Below, one piece after another: positions 26,120 to 34,898 of a stretch of DNA of 64,000 bases. The notes under the pieces were generated by a model. That model was not told the origin of the DNA. It ran no database searches and saw only the letters and a program-made list of their open reading frames with translations. This DNA comes from Paenibacillus sp. FSL R5-0341 (GTDB taxonomy: Bacteria; Bacillota; Bacilli; Paenibacillales; Paenibacillaceae), in assembly GCF_037975235.1 (NCBI RefSeq), contig NZ_CP150241.1, positions 6,200,001-6,264,000 of the forward strand, read 5' to 3'. The translations under genes were made by a program, and so were the position numbers. The stretch's first letter is position 1, and every line of letters starts with the position of its first letter.

Positions 26120-26566
26120 TTAACGTTTCGGTTGTTGACGCTCGTTCAGGATGCTCAAGAAAGATTGAGCAAAACGAAGCGATTGTTGTACATTTGGATC
26201 TTTAAGCATTTTCAGCATAGCGAACAAGCCAACTGAAGTTTGCTCTGTTTGCGCACGATCATTGGCTTCGATGGCAGCAGAAGCTACACCTTTAGCTTTG
26301 TCTACAACAGGCTTAGCGAACTCGCCCATTGCGCTCATTGTGTCGCTGATCAGAACTTTGTCTGTTGCTACACTTTGTGCAAAGTCATAAGCTTTTGTCA
26401 TAGCAGTAACCATTTCAGCCAATTTAGGCAGGTTCTCCACCAGAACGGTTAAAGACTCCTGTACCTCAGGCTTCATCAGTTGATCCAGAACGTCCAAGGA
26501 CTGGCGCTCGGAAACGTTGGCACCTTCTGTAACTGGCACCTCTTGTTGAGTAGGCGATTGTGACAT
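26120..26566 (-). CDS. DUF1641 protein
   Basis: 148 residues from ATG 26566, which is preceded by AAAGGAGG at good spacing; the frame extends to 26671 without support. Helical protein (SLTVLVENLPKLAEMVTAMT; LFAMLKMLKDPNVQQSLRF) of the DUF1641 family, which includes B. subtilis YjgD and YrhD, encoded near formate dehydrogenase-type proteins. Here it precedes an NDH-2 gene, supporting a role linked to redox enzymes. Exact function unknown. Confidence 0.85.
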   Translation of the reverse strand: MSQSPTQQEVPVTEGANVSERQSLDVLDQLMKPEVQESLTVLVENLPKLAEMVTAMTKAYDFAQSVATDKVLISDTMSAMGEFAKPVVDKAKGVASAAIEANDRAQTEQTSVGLFAMLKMLKDPNVQQSLRFAQSFLSILNERQQPKR

Positions 26567-26846
26567 AAGAGAAAGTCCTCCTTTACTTTGGGATAGAAGT
26601 CCGCGACTTTCATGATGCCTGTCAAGCAGAGCCGAACCACAAAATACATTGAATACAACTAAATGTACCAAATTTCACACAATAGGGTGAGCGTAGCTCA
26701 GGGCCACTCCCACATCATGCATTGTATCTTGGATCTATTGCGGACAACATGTGTTGACGCACAAAACGACAAGCAGGCCGAAACCGAACTCTATACCCTT
26801 ATATTACACCTCTTACACATGAACATGAAAAAGAAATTTTTTACAC

Positions 26847-26875
26847 TTGTGAAGATATTGTGAACATTGTAACAA
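26847..26875 (-). promoter_or_regulatory. Rex-like operator upstream of ndh operon
   Basis: TTGTGAACATTGTAACAA (26858-26875) differs from the Rex consensus TTGTGAA-N4-TTCACAA at two arm positions, and a further TTGTGAA half-site stands at 26847. Rex senses NADH/NAD+ and represses ndh in B. subtilis. The site is about 280 bases from the DUF1641 start codon. Confidence 0.4.
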
Positions 26876-27190
26876 AATCGATTTTTTTGTCAACCCATGA
26901 AGGCAGGCTAACGCCGCCGATCCTCCTGTCCAAGATCCGTATTCCTACCACATGTGGTATTAAGACAAGATCACATATGACCAGATGTGCGATATGTACA
27001 CAAGGAAGGATTCGTTTATCCAAATGTTCAGGAATTGTTTTCCAATATCACGATAATCATGCAACGAAATTGGTCACTGTCGTTATTATGCAGCGTTGGG
27101 CTCAGCCTTATTCCATCATTGAGACATCTTTTCTATTTCAAGTATGAACCTCTTGCGTCACGAATGCAAAACTTGGAACACACCCTATGC

Positions 27191-27216
27191 GTTTAGAATA
27201 TGGACATCCCGGTTAA
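27191..27216 (+). promoter_or_regulatory. Possible general-stress promoter of csbD
   Basis: GTTTAG, a 14-base spacer and GGTTAA resemble the sigma-B pattern GTTTAA-N12-15-GGGTAT with mismatches in both boxes. csbD of B. subtilis is sigma-B dependent. Whether this organism has sigma-B cannot be seen here. Confidence 0.3.
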
Positions 27217-27251
27217 TAAGGACTACACCAGAAACGAAGGAGATGTTCGAT

Positions 27252-27425
27252 ATGAGTAATTCAACTAGCGATAAAATCAAAGCAGGCGTAAACAAGGCCA
27301 AAGGCGAAGTGAAGGATCAGATCGGTAATGCAACCAATAACAGATCCCTTCAGGCTGAGGGTAAGAAAGACAAAGCCAAAGGTGCTGTACAGGATAAAAT
27401 TGCCGACGTTAAAAAAGATCACTAA
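27252..27425 (+). CDS. CsbD-family stress protein
   Basis: 57 residues from ATG 27252, nine bases after AAGGAG; the longer frame from 27144 lacks support. Lys/Asp/Ala-rich helical repeat (KAGVNKAKGEVKDQIGNATN, later GKKDKAKGAVQDKIADVKKD) typical of CsbD/UPF0337 proteins, which are abundant, heat-stable and induced by stress in many bacteria. Biochemical role unknown. Confidence 0.9.
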   Translation: MSNSTSDKIKAGVNKAKGEVKDQIGNATNNRSLQAEGKKDKAKGAVQDKIADVKKDH

Positions 27426-27533
27426 GATCCTTTTAATGTAAGGTCAACAGCACGATGATTTCGTGCAATAGATCGTTACAAACTAGCCTAACTGTCCGTG
27501 TTCGGATGAAATCTGAACATGAGACGGAGGCGC

Positions 27534-27583
27534 AAAAAAGCCAAGGAAGGTGTTACTCAATACACCCTTCCCTGGCTTTTTTT
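27534..27583. terminator. Bidirectional terminator csbD / epimerase
   Basis: AAAAAAGCCA-GGAAGGTGT and ACACCCTTCC-TGGCTTTTTTT form a long stem between convergent genes. T runs follow on both strands. Confidence 0.88.
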
Positions 27584-27590
27584 GTGCGTT

Positions 27591-28592
27591 CTATACGGCT
27601 GGAACTGCGTATCTTGCCATATCGATAATGAAACTGCGCGTTTCCCTTGTTGTATGGTATTCACGGCTGAACTGTCTTACCCACTCGGGATGTTCCTGAT
27701 ACCAACGGAAGGTTCTTTCCAATCCTTTTTCCAATGTGGTTTGAGGTAACCATCCCAATTCCGCTCGTAATCTGCCTGAATGCACGACCAGACTTGACCC
27801 TCTGGACTGGGTTGGTTCTTGCTCCCGAATCTCTACAGCAGCTAAGGATCGATCCATGGGTTTCAACATCTCCCCGATCTCCTGCATGGTTGTTCCAAGC
27901 CCTGTTGATATGTTGTAGACCTGTCCGTCTTTGCCTTTCAGCATGATCTGTTCAATGGCCCGGAGAGCATCATCTACATACAGGAAATCACGCACTGCCG
28001 ATCCCTGTATATCCAGAGGCAGTCCGTCCAGTATCCGACCAAAGTTTCGGGGAATAATACGGTCTGGCAATTGCCATGGACCATAGAGGTTGGTCAAGCG
28101 AAAGAGTTTAACTGGAAGCTGGTAACATTGAGCGTAGGAGTGAGCAATCATTTCACAGGCGACTTTGGATGCGGAATAAGGCGAGACGGGGGCATAAGCA
28201 TCGGATTCATGATAGACTCTGCCCCAATCACCGCCATACACTTCAACAGATGAAGCCAGCAAAACAGGGACGTGATGTTCGGTCGCATATTGTAGAATAG
28301 CCTGTGTGCTAAGTGTATTATTGCGAAAAACTTCCCCTGGCTGATGATACGAATAATCCACATGAGGCATGGCTGCCAGATGAATAATATAATCTGTTCC
28401 TGGAGGCAGATGAATCCGGTCCGATGCAAGGTCACAACAGATGAACGGCATGTCATGTAGAGGAGAGACGTGAACAAGCCTCTGACAATAATCATCCCGA
28501 TCCAGAAGAGTAATTCGATGCCCCTTTTGCGCCAAATACTGTGAAAGATTAAATCCCACAAATCCAGAAGCTCCTGTAATCACAATGTTCAC
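27591..28592 (-). CDS. NAD-dependent sugar epimerase/dehydratase
   Basis: 333 residues from a GTG start with AAGGGGG eight bases upstream. Extended SDR fold: TGASGFVGFNL nucleotide-binding motif, LLASSVEVYGG, and catalytic YSASK with the preceding Ser. This is the UDP-glucose 4-epimerase-like group acting on nucleotide sugars; the substrate cannot be set. No glycan biosynthesis genes adjoin it. It is divergent from a cupin gene across a strong palindrome. Confidence 0.87.
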   Translation of the reverse strand: MNIVITGASGFVGFNLSQYLAQKGHRITLLDRDDYCQRLVHVSPLHDMPFICCDLASDRIHLPPGTDYIIHLAAMPHVDYSYHQPGEVFRNNTLSTQAILQYATEHHVPVLLASSVEVYGGDWGRVYHESDAYAPVSPYSASKVACEMIAHSYAQCYQLPVKLFRLTNLYGPWQLPDRIIPRNFGRILDGLPLDIQGSAVRDFLYVDDALRAIEQIMLKGKDGQVYNISTGLGTTMQEIGEMLKPMDRSLAAVEIREQEPTQSRGSSLVVHSGRLRAELGWLPQTTLEKGLERTFRWYQEHPEWVRQFSREYHTTRETRSFIIDMARYAVPAV

Positions 28593-28659
28593 ACACGATT
28601 CCCCCTTGCGATTTATACAACGAGTGCATTGAAGAGAGTATATGTACTGAGTATAACCT

Positions 28660-28686
28660 TAAAATGATACATTTTGTATCATTTTA
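28660..28686. promoter_or_regulatory. Perfect palindrome between divergent genes
   Basis: A 27-base palindrome with 12-base perfect arms (TAAAATGATACA / TGTATCATTTTA) around a three-base centre. AT-rich without a GC stem, it looks like an operator rather than a terminator. Resemblance to Fur/Zur-type boxes is partial. It could control the epimerase, the cupin gene or both. Confidence 0.6.
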
Positions 28687-28744
28687 CAATTGTTTTTTGT
28701 TCGTTCTTGAGGTTATCGGTTAATTTATAGGGAGGTGATATGAG

Positions 28745-29263
28745 ATGAATGAACGGAAACAGAATATAGAGACGTTATTCCTTCAGGAGAACGGTGTGAT
28801 TCCCAATCATCCGACCCTGCCTGTGCTCTTGTATAAGAACGTATGGGCAGAAGAGGCCCTTCATGCAGAATCGTTGTTGAATCGTAATGGATGGGGAAAC
28901 AGCTGGTTGAATGGTGTGTTCAATTATCATCATTATCATAGTAATGCTCATGAGGCTCTTGCTGTGGTGAGCGGATTCGTGAAACTGATTTTAGGCGGAG
29001 AAAATGGACAAAAAGTTTACCTTCAGACAGGCGACGTTGTCGTGCTTCCCGCTGGAACTGGGCATAAACGTCTGGAGTTCAGCACGGACTTTCGTATTGC
29101 CGGTGCCTATCCCGGCGGTATGAGTTACAACACACGCACAGGTGAAGAAGGGGAGCTGCGGAAGGCTCTGCAGGAAATCCGAGAGGTTCCGATCCCAGAT
29201 ACCGATCCGGTCTACGGGGAAGATGGACCGCTAATGGAAATCTGGAATGGGAAGAAGTCATAA
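28745..29263 (+). CDS. Cupin-domain protein, YjlB-like
   Basis: 172 residues. Cupin motif 1 is YHHYHSNAHEALAVVSG, giving His and Glu metal ligands, and motif 2 lies in VVVLPAGTGHKRL. Conserved length and the PDTDPVYGEDGPLMEIW end resemble B. subtilis YjlB. Probably binds a divalent metal; the reaction is unknown. GGGAGG lies a few bases upstream of the ATG. It is divergent from an epimerase gene across a palindrome that may be its operator. Confidence 0.87.
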   Translation: MNERKQNIETLFLQENGVIPNHPTLPVLLYKNVWAEEALHAESLLNRNGWGNSWLNGVFNYHHYHSNAHEALAVVSGFVKLILGGENGQKVYLQTGDVVVLPAGTGHKRLEFSTDFRIAGAYPGGMSYNTRTGEEGELRKALQEIREVPIPDTDPVYGEDGPLMEIWNGKKS

Positions 29264-29340
29264 CAGAAATGAAAATGATGAAGAAGAACGTTATTGTACA
29301 ATGCACGAGAGAAGTCGGTCCAGTATTCAAACATGAACAA

Positions 29341-29390
29341 ATAGACTGTCCCCCGGACAAGTAGGAGAATCATGCCGGAGTACAGTCTAT
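29341..29390. terminator. Terminator after cupin gene
   Basis: ATAGACTGT and ACAGTCTAT form a perfect nine-base outer stem, with CCGG/CCGG pairs inside, followed by TTTTTCT. It may also serve the convergent DUF1835 gene. Confidence 0.75.
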
Positions 29391-29432
29391 ATGTTTTTCT
29401 TCAATCTCTAATGTATCGCACGCCAGTAACTT

Positions 29433-30515
29433 TTAGTTCCGCTCCTTACTCGCAAGTCGGACACCATAGGATCTCATCGCATGTGGGATACCTTCCATCT
29501 CCAGTCGGCCCTGCAGCACAAGTTGACGTATTCGATATTCAATAAATGCGTCTCCCACAGTTTGTTCTAAATATCCAAGTACTTCACCTACAACACGGGC
29601 ACATATTATAAATTCATCTGATTGTCTGGTTAACGTAAGATCTCTCACCTTTTGCATAATGAAATCATCAATTCCGTCCTCGGACACGCTATGAATCTTA
29701 CTATCCTTCATTATTCGCAGATGGCCTGGTTGTTTAGAGAGAAAATTCCACTCTTGCTCCATCTGCTTGCGTTCTTCTGAAGACACCGGCTCTGCATTTA
29801 CACAATGGTTCCACATGACTAATAACTTCTCAGAAACAATCTCTCCTGTTCTCAAAACATCATACTCAATGTCAGGGTTATGGAATAACTCCTGATACAG
29901 TGCACTTGTCTCGATCAGATAAACAGGACTCTTCCTGTTACGCAGCAAATGAATAGCATACAGAAGACCCGTTTTCTCATGGGCGTTATTAGCATACCAA
30001 ATGGTTATTCTAGTCTCTTCATCAATGGAACTCATCACGTTTTTTAATTGAATCATTTCATCTACGCCTTTGATAGCGTATTTTCCGTGTTCACTTAAAT
30101 GAAGTCTCTCCAGCAACCAGAGGTGTCTACGTTGTAGAACTATCTTATCAGTGAGATCCCCCAACGGCCCTATAGCATAGTAGTCATTCATAGAATAAAA
30201 ACGTCGTGCCAAGCGTCCAGGAACACTACCCATGGCAACCTTAATGCTACCCAACGGTGATTCACCAATCGCTATATGAATTTCACGCGGCTTCTGTGTA
30301 TCAAGCATTTGCTGCTCAGCTTGCTTCCGATTCCTCTCCTCGCCTAACCCCTCAAAAATCCGCTGTACACTCACTGCGAAATCAACTGAATGTTCTTCTG
30401 TCTGATGACTAACTGCCATGTCCGCGCTAAAATAGAGCATACGCAATAATGATCGAAGCTCTTCTTCATTCATGCGATATAATTCTTTATCAAAATCAAA
30501 GACATTTTCAATCAT
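29433..30515 (-). CDS. DUF1835/DUF3658 domain protein
   Basis: 360 residues. The DUF1835 region starts near residue 78 (REIHIAIGESPLGSIKVAM), and a helical C-terminal part (AFIEYRIRQLVLQGRLEMEG) corresponds to DUF3658. Proteins of this architecture are common in spore-forming Bacillota and uncharacterised. The N-terminal 70 residues are helical and acidic. It stands alone between two leftward genes and a terminator; no operon partner is clear. Confidence 0.85.
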   Translation of the reverse strand: MIENVFDFDKELYRMNEEELRSLLRMLYFSADMAVSHQTEEHSVDFAVSVQRIFEGLGEERNRKQAEQQMLDTQKPREIHIAIGESPLGSIKVAMGSVPGRLARRFYSMNDYYAIGPLGDLTDKIVLQRRHLWLLERLHLSEHGKYAIKGVDEMIQLKNVMSSIDEETRITIWYANNAHEKTGLLYAIHLLRNRKSPVYLIETSALYQELFHNPDIEYDVLRTGEIVSEKLLVMWNHCVNAEPVSSEERKQMEQEWNFLSKQPGHLRIMKDSKIHSVSEDGIDDFIMQKVRDLTLTRQSDEFIICARVVGEVLGYLEQTVGDAFIEYRIRQLVLQGRLEMEGIPHAMRSYGVRLASKERN

Positions 30516-30590
30516 ACTAATCCCCCTTTAAAAAGGTTCATCTCCGGGTAATTCATAAATACCACACAAATATACCATTTTTAACCCAAA

Positions 30591-31256
30591 CTAGGAGGAA
30601 ATCGATTTGCCAGTTGGTTGATTCAGATCATTCAGCTCTTCGCCATCTGACGATGAACGGGTAAAGTGTCGCTCCAGTTTGCGGCTTGCCCACAGGGATA
30701 CCGCAATGAACAGCAACACGCCTACCCAGCGTACAGGGTGCTCCAAAAATTGTTCCACATTGGAACCGATATACGTAACAGAGAAGATCATGATCGCTTT
30801 ACCACAGCCCACCGCAAGCAGGAAGGATAACAAGCGCATTCGTGCGATACCTGCTGCCACATTAATAATGACAAACGGACCTACCGGGAAGATGCTCAGC
30901 AGGAAAACATAACCGAACGCGTTCCTCCGAATCCATACCATACTGCGCTGCACACGAGGTTTGCGTGCCCATCGCTCTACAAAAGCCGATTTCCCGATCT
31001 CCCGTACGATCAGAAATGTAACGGTGCAACCGAGGACCATGCCGATCCATGAATATAAAAACCCTGCCCACAGACCGTATACCGCACCGTTCACACCCAC
31101 AATCAACAACGTTGGAAGTGGCGGCACAAATGATTTCATAAACGTAAGCAAAATTCCCGGTAACGGGCCCAGGGAGCGAAACTTCTCTAGCCAGAAACGA
31201 ATATTTTCTTCCGTAATATAGGACATAATGTCCAATGCTGCCGGGGTCATCTGCAT
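30591..31256 (-). CDS. VTT-domain membrane protein (TVP38/DedA-like)
   Basis: 221 residues with about five membrane segments. The VTT signature appears as MVLGCTVTFLIVREIGKS and the second reentrant region as FGYVFLLSIFPVGPFVIINV. Members of the DedA/TVP38 superfamily are lipid scramblase-like proteins linked to undecaprenyl phosphate or phospholipid handling. A cytoplasmic hydrophilic C-terminus follows (about 25 residues). Cargo here is unknown. The stop lies about 75 bases upstream of the DUF1835 start. Confidence 0.88.
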   Translation of the reverse strand: MQMTPAALDIMSYITEENIRFWLEKFRSLGPLPGILLTFMKSFVPPLPTLLIVGVNGAVYGLWAGFLYSWIGMVLGCTVTFLIVREIGKSAFVERWARKPRVQRSMVWIRRNAFGYVFLLSIFPVGPFVIINVAAGIARMRLLSFLLAVGCGKAIMIFSVTYIGSNVEQFLEHPVRWVGVLLFIAVSLWASRKLERHFTRSSSDGEELNDLNQPTGKSISS

Positions 31257-31448
31257 CCATCCAATCTATACAGTCTACGTTCTCAGGTTTGATGTTCACT
31301 ATACATTTCATCATTCATATGGATGATGAAGCTTCTTTAGCAACTCCCTCCCAGTATAACGTACATCTTCGATGAACACCGTTGTCAATTTGAAGAAATT
31401 ATTGCACAGCGAACTGACTTCCACTCCAATCAAAATTAAATCAAAAAA

Positions 31449-31481
31449 GCACACCTCGACCTCTTGTGGTCTTGGTGTGCT
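31449..31481 (-). terminator. Terminator after HNH gene
   Basis: AGCACACC and GGTGTGCT with an inner CC/GG pair; on the minus strand TTTTTTGA follows. It ends the HNH transcript 37 bases past its stop. Confidence 0.88.
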
Positions 31482-31517
31482 CTTCATATCGAAACCCCGA
31501 TCCTTCTTTGGGGGTAT

Positions 31518-33152
31518 TTATCCTTCTTCCAGCTGCGCTTCCTGCATGGCCAGTTCAAGCAGTTCTGCCTGATGGGCAGCATTCCACTCAGGAATACCTG
31601 AGTTCATGAACTCTTCGGCATCCATCGCCGCTTTGGACTGGTTGCACAGATTACAGGCGCAGACACAGTTAAGCGGGGTAGTATGTCCACCTTTGGCACG
31701 TGGCAGCAGATGGTCAATCGTATCTCCATACGATCCACAGAAGTAACAGGTGTAGTGATCCCGGGTCAGAATATACCGCTTGAAATCCTTGTTGCTGAAC
31801 AATCGGCGAATCGTGTACCGATTGACCACCACAGCAGCTTTTTCCTTGACCAGCGTAACCGCAAGCTCCATGTCCACTTCCTGATGCCAGCGCCTGCCCT
31901 TGTCCGTCTTGCCGCGCATCCGCACCATGCCTTGCCGGTTGGTCCGGAGCGAAGCCGGATCTTCCGGGTCAATAGCTACCGGGGCCGCCGGCGTCTGACG
32001 ACGGGGACGACCGTCCATGCCAGCTGCGTGACTGCGGCTGGCATGCGCGGGTCGCTGCCCGGATGTACCGCGGGCAGCGTCTTCGCTGTTCGCCTTGGGC
32101 GCACGCTCCTTGCGCGCCTGGCCCGGCTTGGACCCTGGCGAGCCAGGCTGGCGCACGGGCGCAGGAGGCCCTGCCTCCGCAGCAGCCCCCGGCGCTTGCC
32201 CAGGCTCGCGCCTGGCGGCGGCAGGCTGCGCCTCCGCCGCCGAAGGTGCAGCGACCGTGGTGGCATCGCCACGGTCGCTCAGGGCCGGCGCATGGGCCTC
32301 AGCAGCTACGCTGCGGGCCTGCCCTGCGCCGGGCGCGAGCGCGGCAGCACGCTTGCGGCGCCGCTTGCGCTTGCGTTTGGCTGCGGTCGGTTGATCCGCA
32401 GCCATGGGCTCTGCTGCCGGGCCTTGCGGCTCAGCCGGCAGCAGAGCTTGGGCCGCCGCAGCCTGCTTGGCGGCCTGCACAGCAGCGCCTGCCCGCTGTG
32501 CAGTGCCCTTAGCATTCGCAGCAGCATGGCGCTGCGAATGCTCTTCCCCACGCCAGCGCTCGCCTGGCTGTGGCTCAGCTGGTTCAATCAATACCTCATC
32601 TGCCGAGCCATCATGCTCTAAGCTCGGTTCCGCTTGCTCATTGCTTGTCAGTCCCTCTGAACGCTTACTCTTCCTCCGTCTTCTCCGCTTCTTCCGATTA
32701 CCAGAAGAAGAGACTAAGGAAGTCACCAAGTCAGCATGTTCATCGTCATTCGCAGACGTCGAGCCTACTGACGATTGAGACACCAGATGTCTGTCTGAAG
32801 ACGACTCGGTAGCAGATCCCTGCTCCCTGCCATGAGAGATCCGATCCGCTTCATCTTTCACAGAGGCAGACGGTCTATTAGTAACATCACGTGTCTCCAA
32901 GCCACCTCGTGGATGCCTCATCCGTTCATTCGTTTGCCCGCTCATGCTTGAACCCGCATCATGATCAGCCTGTCCACCAAGCTGTCGACAGCTACGGCAG
33001 GCTCCCCGTCTGGCTCCGGGACCTGCCCGCTTTCCGGTTCTGCGCCGGAATTCGGACATAGGTCGCTGTTGTCCGCAATACATACATGTCTTGGTCGGTC
33101 GCGCTTCTTGTTCCGTCTTTCCTTGCCGGAAAGGGGCTGGACCCGTCTCCAT
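31518..33152 (-). CDS. HNH nuclease with disordered Ala/Pro/Arg-rich core
   Basis: 544 residues in three parts. An N-terminal zinc knuckle (CMYCGQQRPMSEF, then CRSC); a long polar and then Ala/Pro/Arg/Gly-rich segment (about residues 50-400) that is strikingly GC-rich at DNA level (32000-32560) and includes basic runs (KRKRKRRRKRAA); and a C-terminal HNH domain (TCYFCGSYGDTIDHLLPRAK, then CVCACNLCNQSK) near residues 455-505. The HNH part has the metal-binding Cys and the catalytic-type DH. Target is unknown: a free-standing nuclease, repair factor or element remnant are options. An unlisted small zinc-knuckle gene precedes it on the same strand. Confidence 0.85.
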   Translation of the reverse strand: METGPAPFRQGKTEQEARPTKTCMYCGQQRPMSEFRRRTGKRAGPGARRGACRSCRQLGGQADHDAGSSMSGQTNERMRHPRGGLETRDVTNRPSASVKDEADRISHGREQGSATESSSDRHLVSQSSVGSTSANDDEHADLVTSLVSSSGNRKKRRRRRKSKRSEGLTSNEQAEPSLEHDGSADEVLIEPAEPQPGERWRGEEHSQRHAAANAKGTAQRAGAAVQAAKQAAAAQALLPAEPQGPAAEPMAADQPTAAKRKRKRRRKRAAALAPGAGQARSVAAEAHAPALSDRGDATTVAAPSAAEAQPAAARREPGQAPGAAAEAGPPAPVRQPGSPGSKPGQARKERAPKANSEDAARGTSGQRPAHASRSHAAGMDGRPRRQTPAAPVAIDPEDPASLRTNRQGMVRMRGKTDKGRRWHQEVDMELAVTLVKEKAAVVVNRYTIRRLFSNKDFKRYILTRDHYTCYFCGSYGDTIDHLLPRAKGGHTTPLNCVCACNLCNQSKAAMDAEEFMNSGIPEWNAAHQAELLELAMQEAQLEEG

Positions 33153-33196
33153 GTTGTCACCTCGGTTCCGTATGAATCCGGTTTCTTTCTATTGTA

Positions 33197-33346
33197 TCAC
33201 ATCTGCTCGCGAACACCCTCATGGCCAAAGGCCTGATAATCTTTCGAATTGTACTCCTGAGTCTGTTCATTGCATTCGTGAAGAATGTGTTCCACATATT
33301 CCAATATATCTTGCATCGGTCTCCCGCATTTTTCGCATGTTGTCAT
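33197..33346 (-). CDS. Small zinc-knuckle protein, 49 residues
   Basis: 49 residues from ATG 33346, with AAGGTG seven to eight bases upstream. The sequence begins MTTCEKCGRPMQDI and continues YVEHILHEC, so CxxC plus His/Cys could bind one zinc ion; the rest is acidic and polar. It stops 44 bases before the HNH gene on the same strand and probably shares its transcript. I do not recognise the family. The intact frame, ribosome site and patterned Cys/His residues make it a credible gene. Confidence 0.65.
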   Translation of the reverse strand: MTTCEKCGRPMQDILEYVEHILHECNEQTQEYNSKDYQAFGHEGVREQM

Positions 33347-33462
33347 TATTTTCACCTTAATCCTGTCATCCATAATGTATTATCGTTCCGCCTTATGATT
33401 ACCCCTCGTACATATAAAAGAAACACTCGTTCCCCACTTCTCGCATATCTGCATACATAAAA

Positions 33463-33506
33463 AAACCGCTTCCTGCTCTCCCCTAAGGTCGACCAAGAAA
33501 CGGTTT
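33463..33506 (-). terminator. Terminator after acyltransferase gene
   Basis: Stem AAACCG-TTC-TG pairing with CA-GAA-CGGTTT (two G-U pairs); on the minus strand TTTTTTTATG follows. Confidence 0.85.
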
Positions 33507-33531
33507 ATTATTCCTATATTGTAAATGTATC

Positions 33532-34707
33532 TCAACGAACATCCAATTGCCCCGAGTTCTGTTGTGGTGCCAGACGTGGTTTCGGTTTTGGCAGATTGCC
33601 GAAGATCACCCATGCATATGGAACGAACCTTGCCGTCAATCCAACGACGATCCACGAAGCGATCAGAGCTACACCAAATCCTCCGGCATACCACAGATGC
33701 ACTAACCAGGACACTCCTGTTTGCGGCGGATAATTCCGATACACCAGCAGGAAGAATGGATGAATCAGATAGATACCAAAGGACAGTGCCCCAAGCCGAT
33801 TCAGCGGCTTAACGATCAGAGACGGCCCTTTGCGGTAGAGCAGATAAGCAATCTGGATGAGTACGAGCGCACAAGCAAAGGTATGCACATTCCAGAAGAA
33901 TTCATACCACAGCGTGTTATACGTTGCGATCTTCAGACGCAGCTGATAGTAGATGTACACATGACCCAGCCCGGCAATGATCCACACCGCCCAGAGCAGA
34001 ATCCATGAAGCTATGCGCCCTTTAGTGGCATTGGCCCGACTGATGACGAACCATTGCTTGATTTTAGGGAAATACACCCCGATGAATGCCCCCAGCATGA
34101 AATAGGAAAAGTAAGAGAACGCCCAGCTTCCCTTATTAGGGACCTGGAATCCATATTTATTACTTACGATAAACGCCCATTGAATCAATAATCCAATCGG
34201 TACAGACCATTTGACCACGGAAGGATACTTCTTGAGCAGCCATAACACCAATGGGAATAACAGATAGAATTGCATGTTAATAAACACAAAGTACAGATGC
34301 GTATAGGCTTTACCCGTAAACAATTTCGTAATGAAACTTACAGCCGATTCGCCGAACGGTCGGCCCTGATAATGCGTGAAATGCAGAATAACAAAATACA
34401 TCAATGAAAACAGGAAATACGGAAGTAAAATATACACAAATCTTTTCTTGTAAAAATTACTTACGAGTTTCTTGTCCAGCGGACGGGAATAATAATTATA
34501 GAACAGCACGAAACTGCTCATAAAAATAAAGGTTGGCGTACCATATTTCATAAAGATATTAATAAAGTTGTACAGCCAATAATAGCCCGAACCGGTCATG
34601 TCCACCGTCGCGTAAGAAGTGGAATGCACGCTCAGTACGCCGATAATCGCCATGGCACGTACCAGATTCAGCTCCGGAATTCGCTCTCTTTTCAGTGTTT
34701 CACTCAT
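33532..34707 (-). CDS. Membrane acyltransferase, family 3
   Basis: 391 residues with about ten membrane helices. N-terminal RAMAIIGVLSVHSTSYA contains the His typical of acyltransferase family 3 (OafA/YrhL-like); later FGIYLIHPFFLLVYRN is the conserved end region. Such enzymes O-acylate exported polysaccharides, cell wall or lipids. No partner SGNH domain or glycan locus is adjacent, so the substrate is open. Single-gene unit with its own terminator. Confidence 0.9.
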   Translation of the reverse strand: MSETLKRERIPELNLVRAMAIIGVLSVHSTSYATVDMTGSGYYWLYNFINIFMKYGTPTFIFMSSFVLFYNYYSRPLDKKLVSNFYKKRFVYILLPYFLFSLMYFVILHFTHYQGRPFGESAVSFITKLFTGKAYTHLYFVFINMQFYLLFPLVLWLLKKYPSVVKWSVPIGLLIQWAFIVSNKYGFQVPNKGSWAFSYFSYFMLGAFIGVYFPKIKQWFVISRANATKGRIASWILLWAVWIIAGLGHVYIYYQLRLKIATYNTLWYEFFWNVHTFACALVLIQIAYLLYRKGPSLIVKPLNRLGALSFGIYLIHPFFLLVYRNYPPQTGVSWLVHLWYAGGFGVALIASWIVVGLTARFVPYAWVIFGNLPKPKPRLAPQQNSGQLDVR

Positions 34708-34874
34708 GTTTAAAATTTCTCCTTCATTTGTTCGTCAATATGTCAGATATGACTTAATACGATAAAGCTCTCTATCTATTAAAAGGCATAATGCTTAAGA
34801 TGGGTAGTCCATTTTCTTAACAATTCCTAAATTTTCATCATATTTCACACTATTTTCATGTCTATATATGTAAA

Positions 34875-34898
34875 AAAGACCGCGAGTACGCGGTCTTT
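34875..34898 (-). terminator. Terminator after photolyase gene
   Basis: AAAGACCGCG and CGCGGTCTTT form a perfect ten-base stem around AGTA; on the minus strand TTTTTTACA follows. Confidence 0.9.

Larger units (their letters stand above)
26567..27251. other. Intergenic region between ndh operon and csbD
   Basis: 685 bases. It holds a Rex-like sequence and a possible general-stress promoter before csbD. Short frames on both strands lack ribosome sites and recognisable content. No repeat unit or terminator is evident. Confidence 0.4.

Noticed and set aside
31683..32621. Long plus-strand frames opposite the HNH gene (312, 149 and 99 residues)
   Set aside because: GC-rich DNA lacks stop codons in several frames; only the minus frame has zinc-knuckle and HNH motifs at its ends.
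33221..33460. 79-residue plus-strand hydrophobic frame
   Set aside because: It is antisense to the better supported zinc-knuckle gene and lacks a ribosome site.
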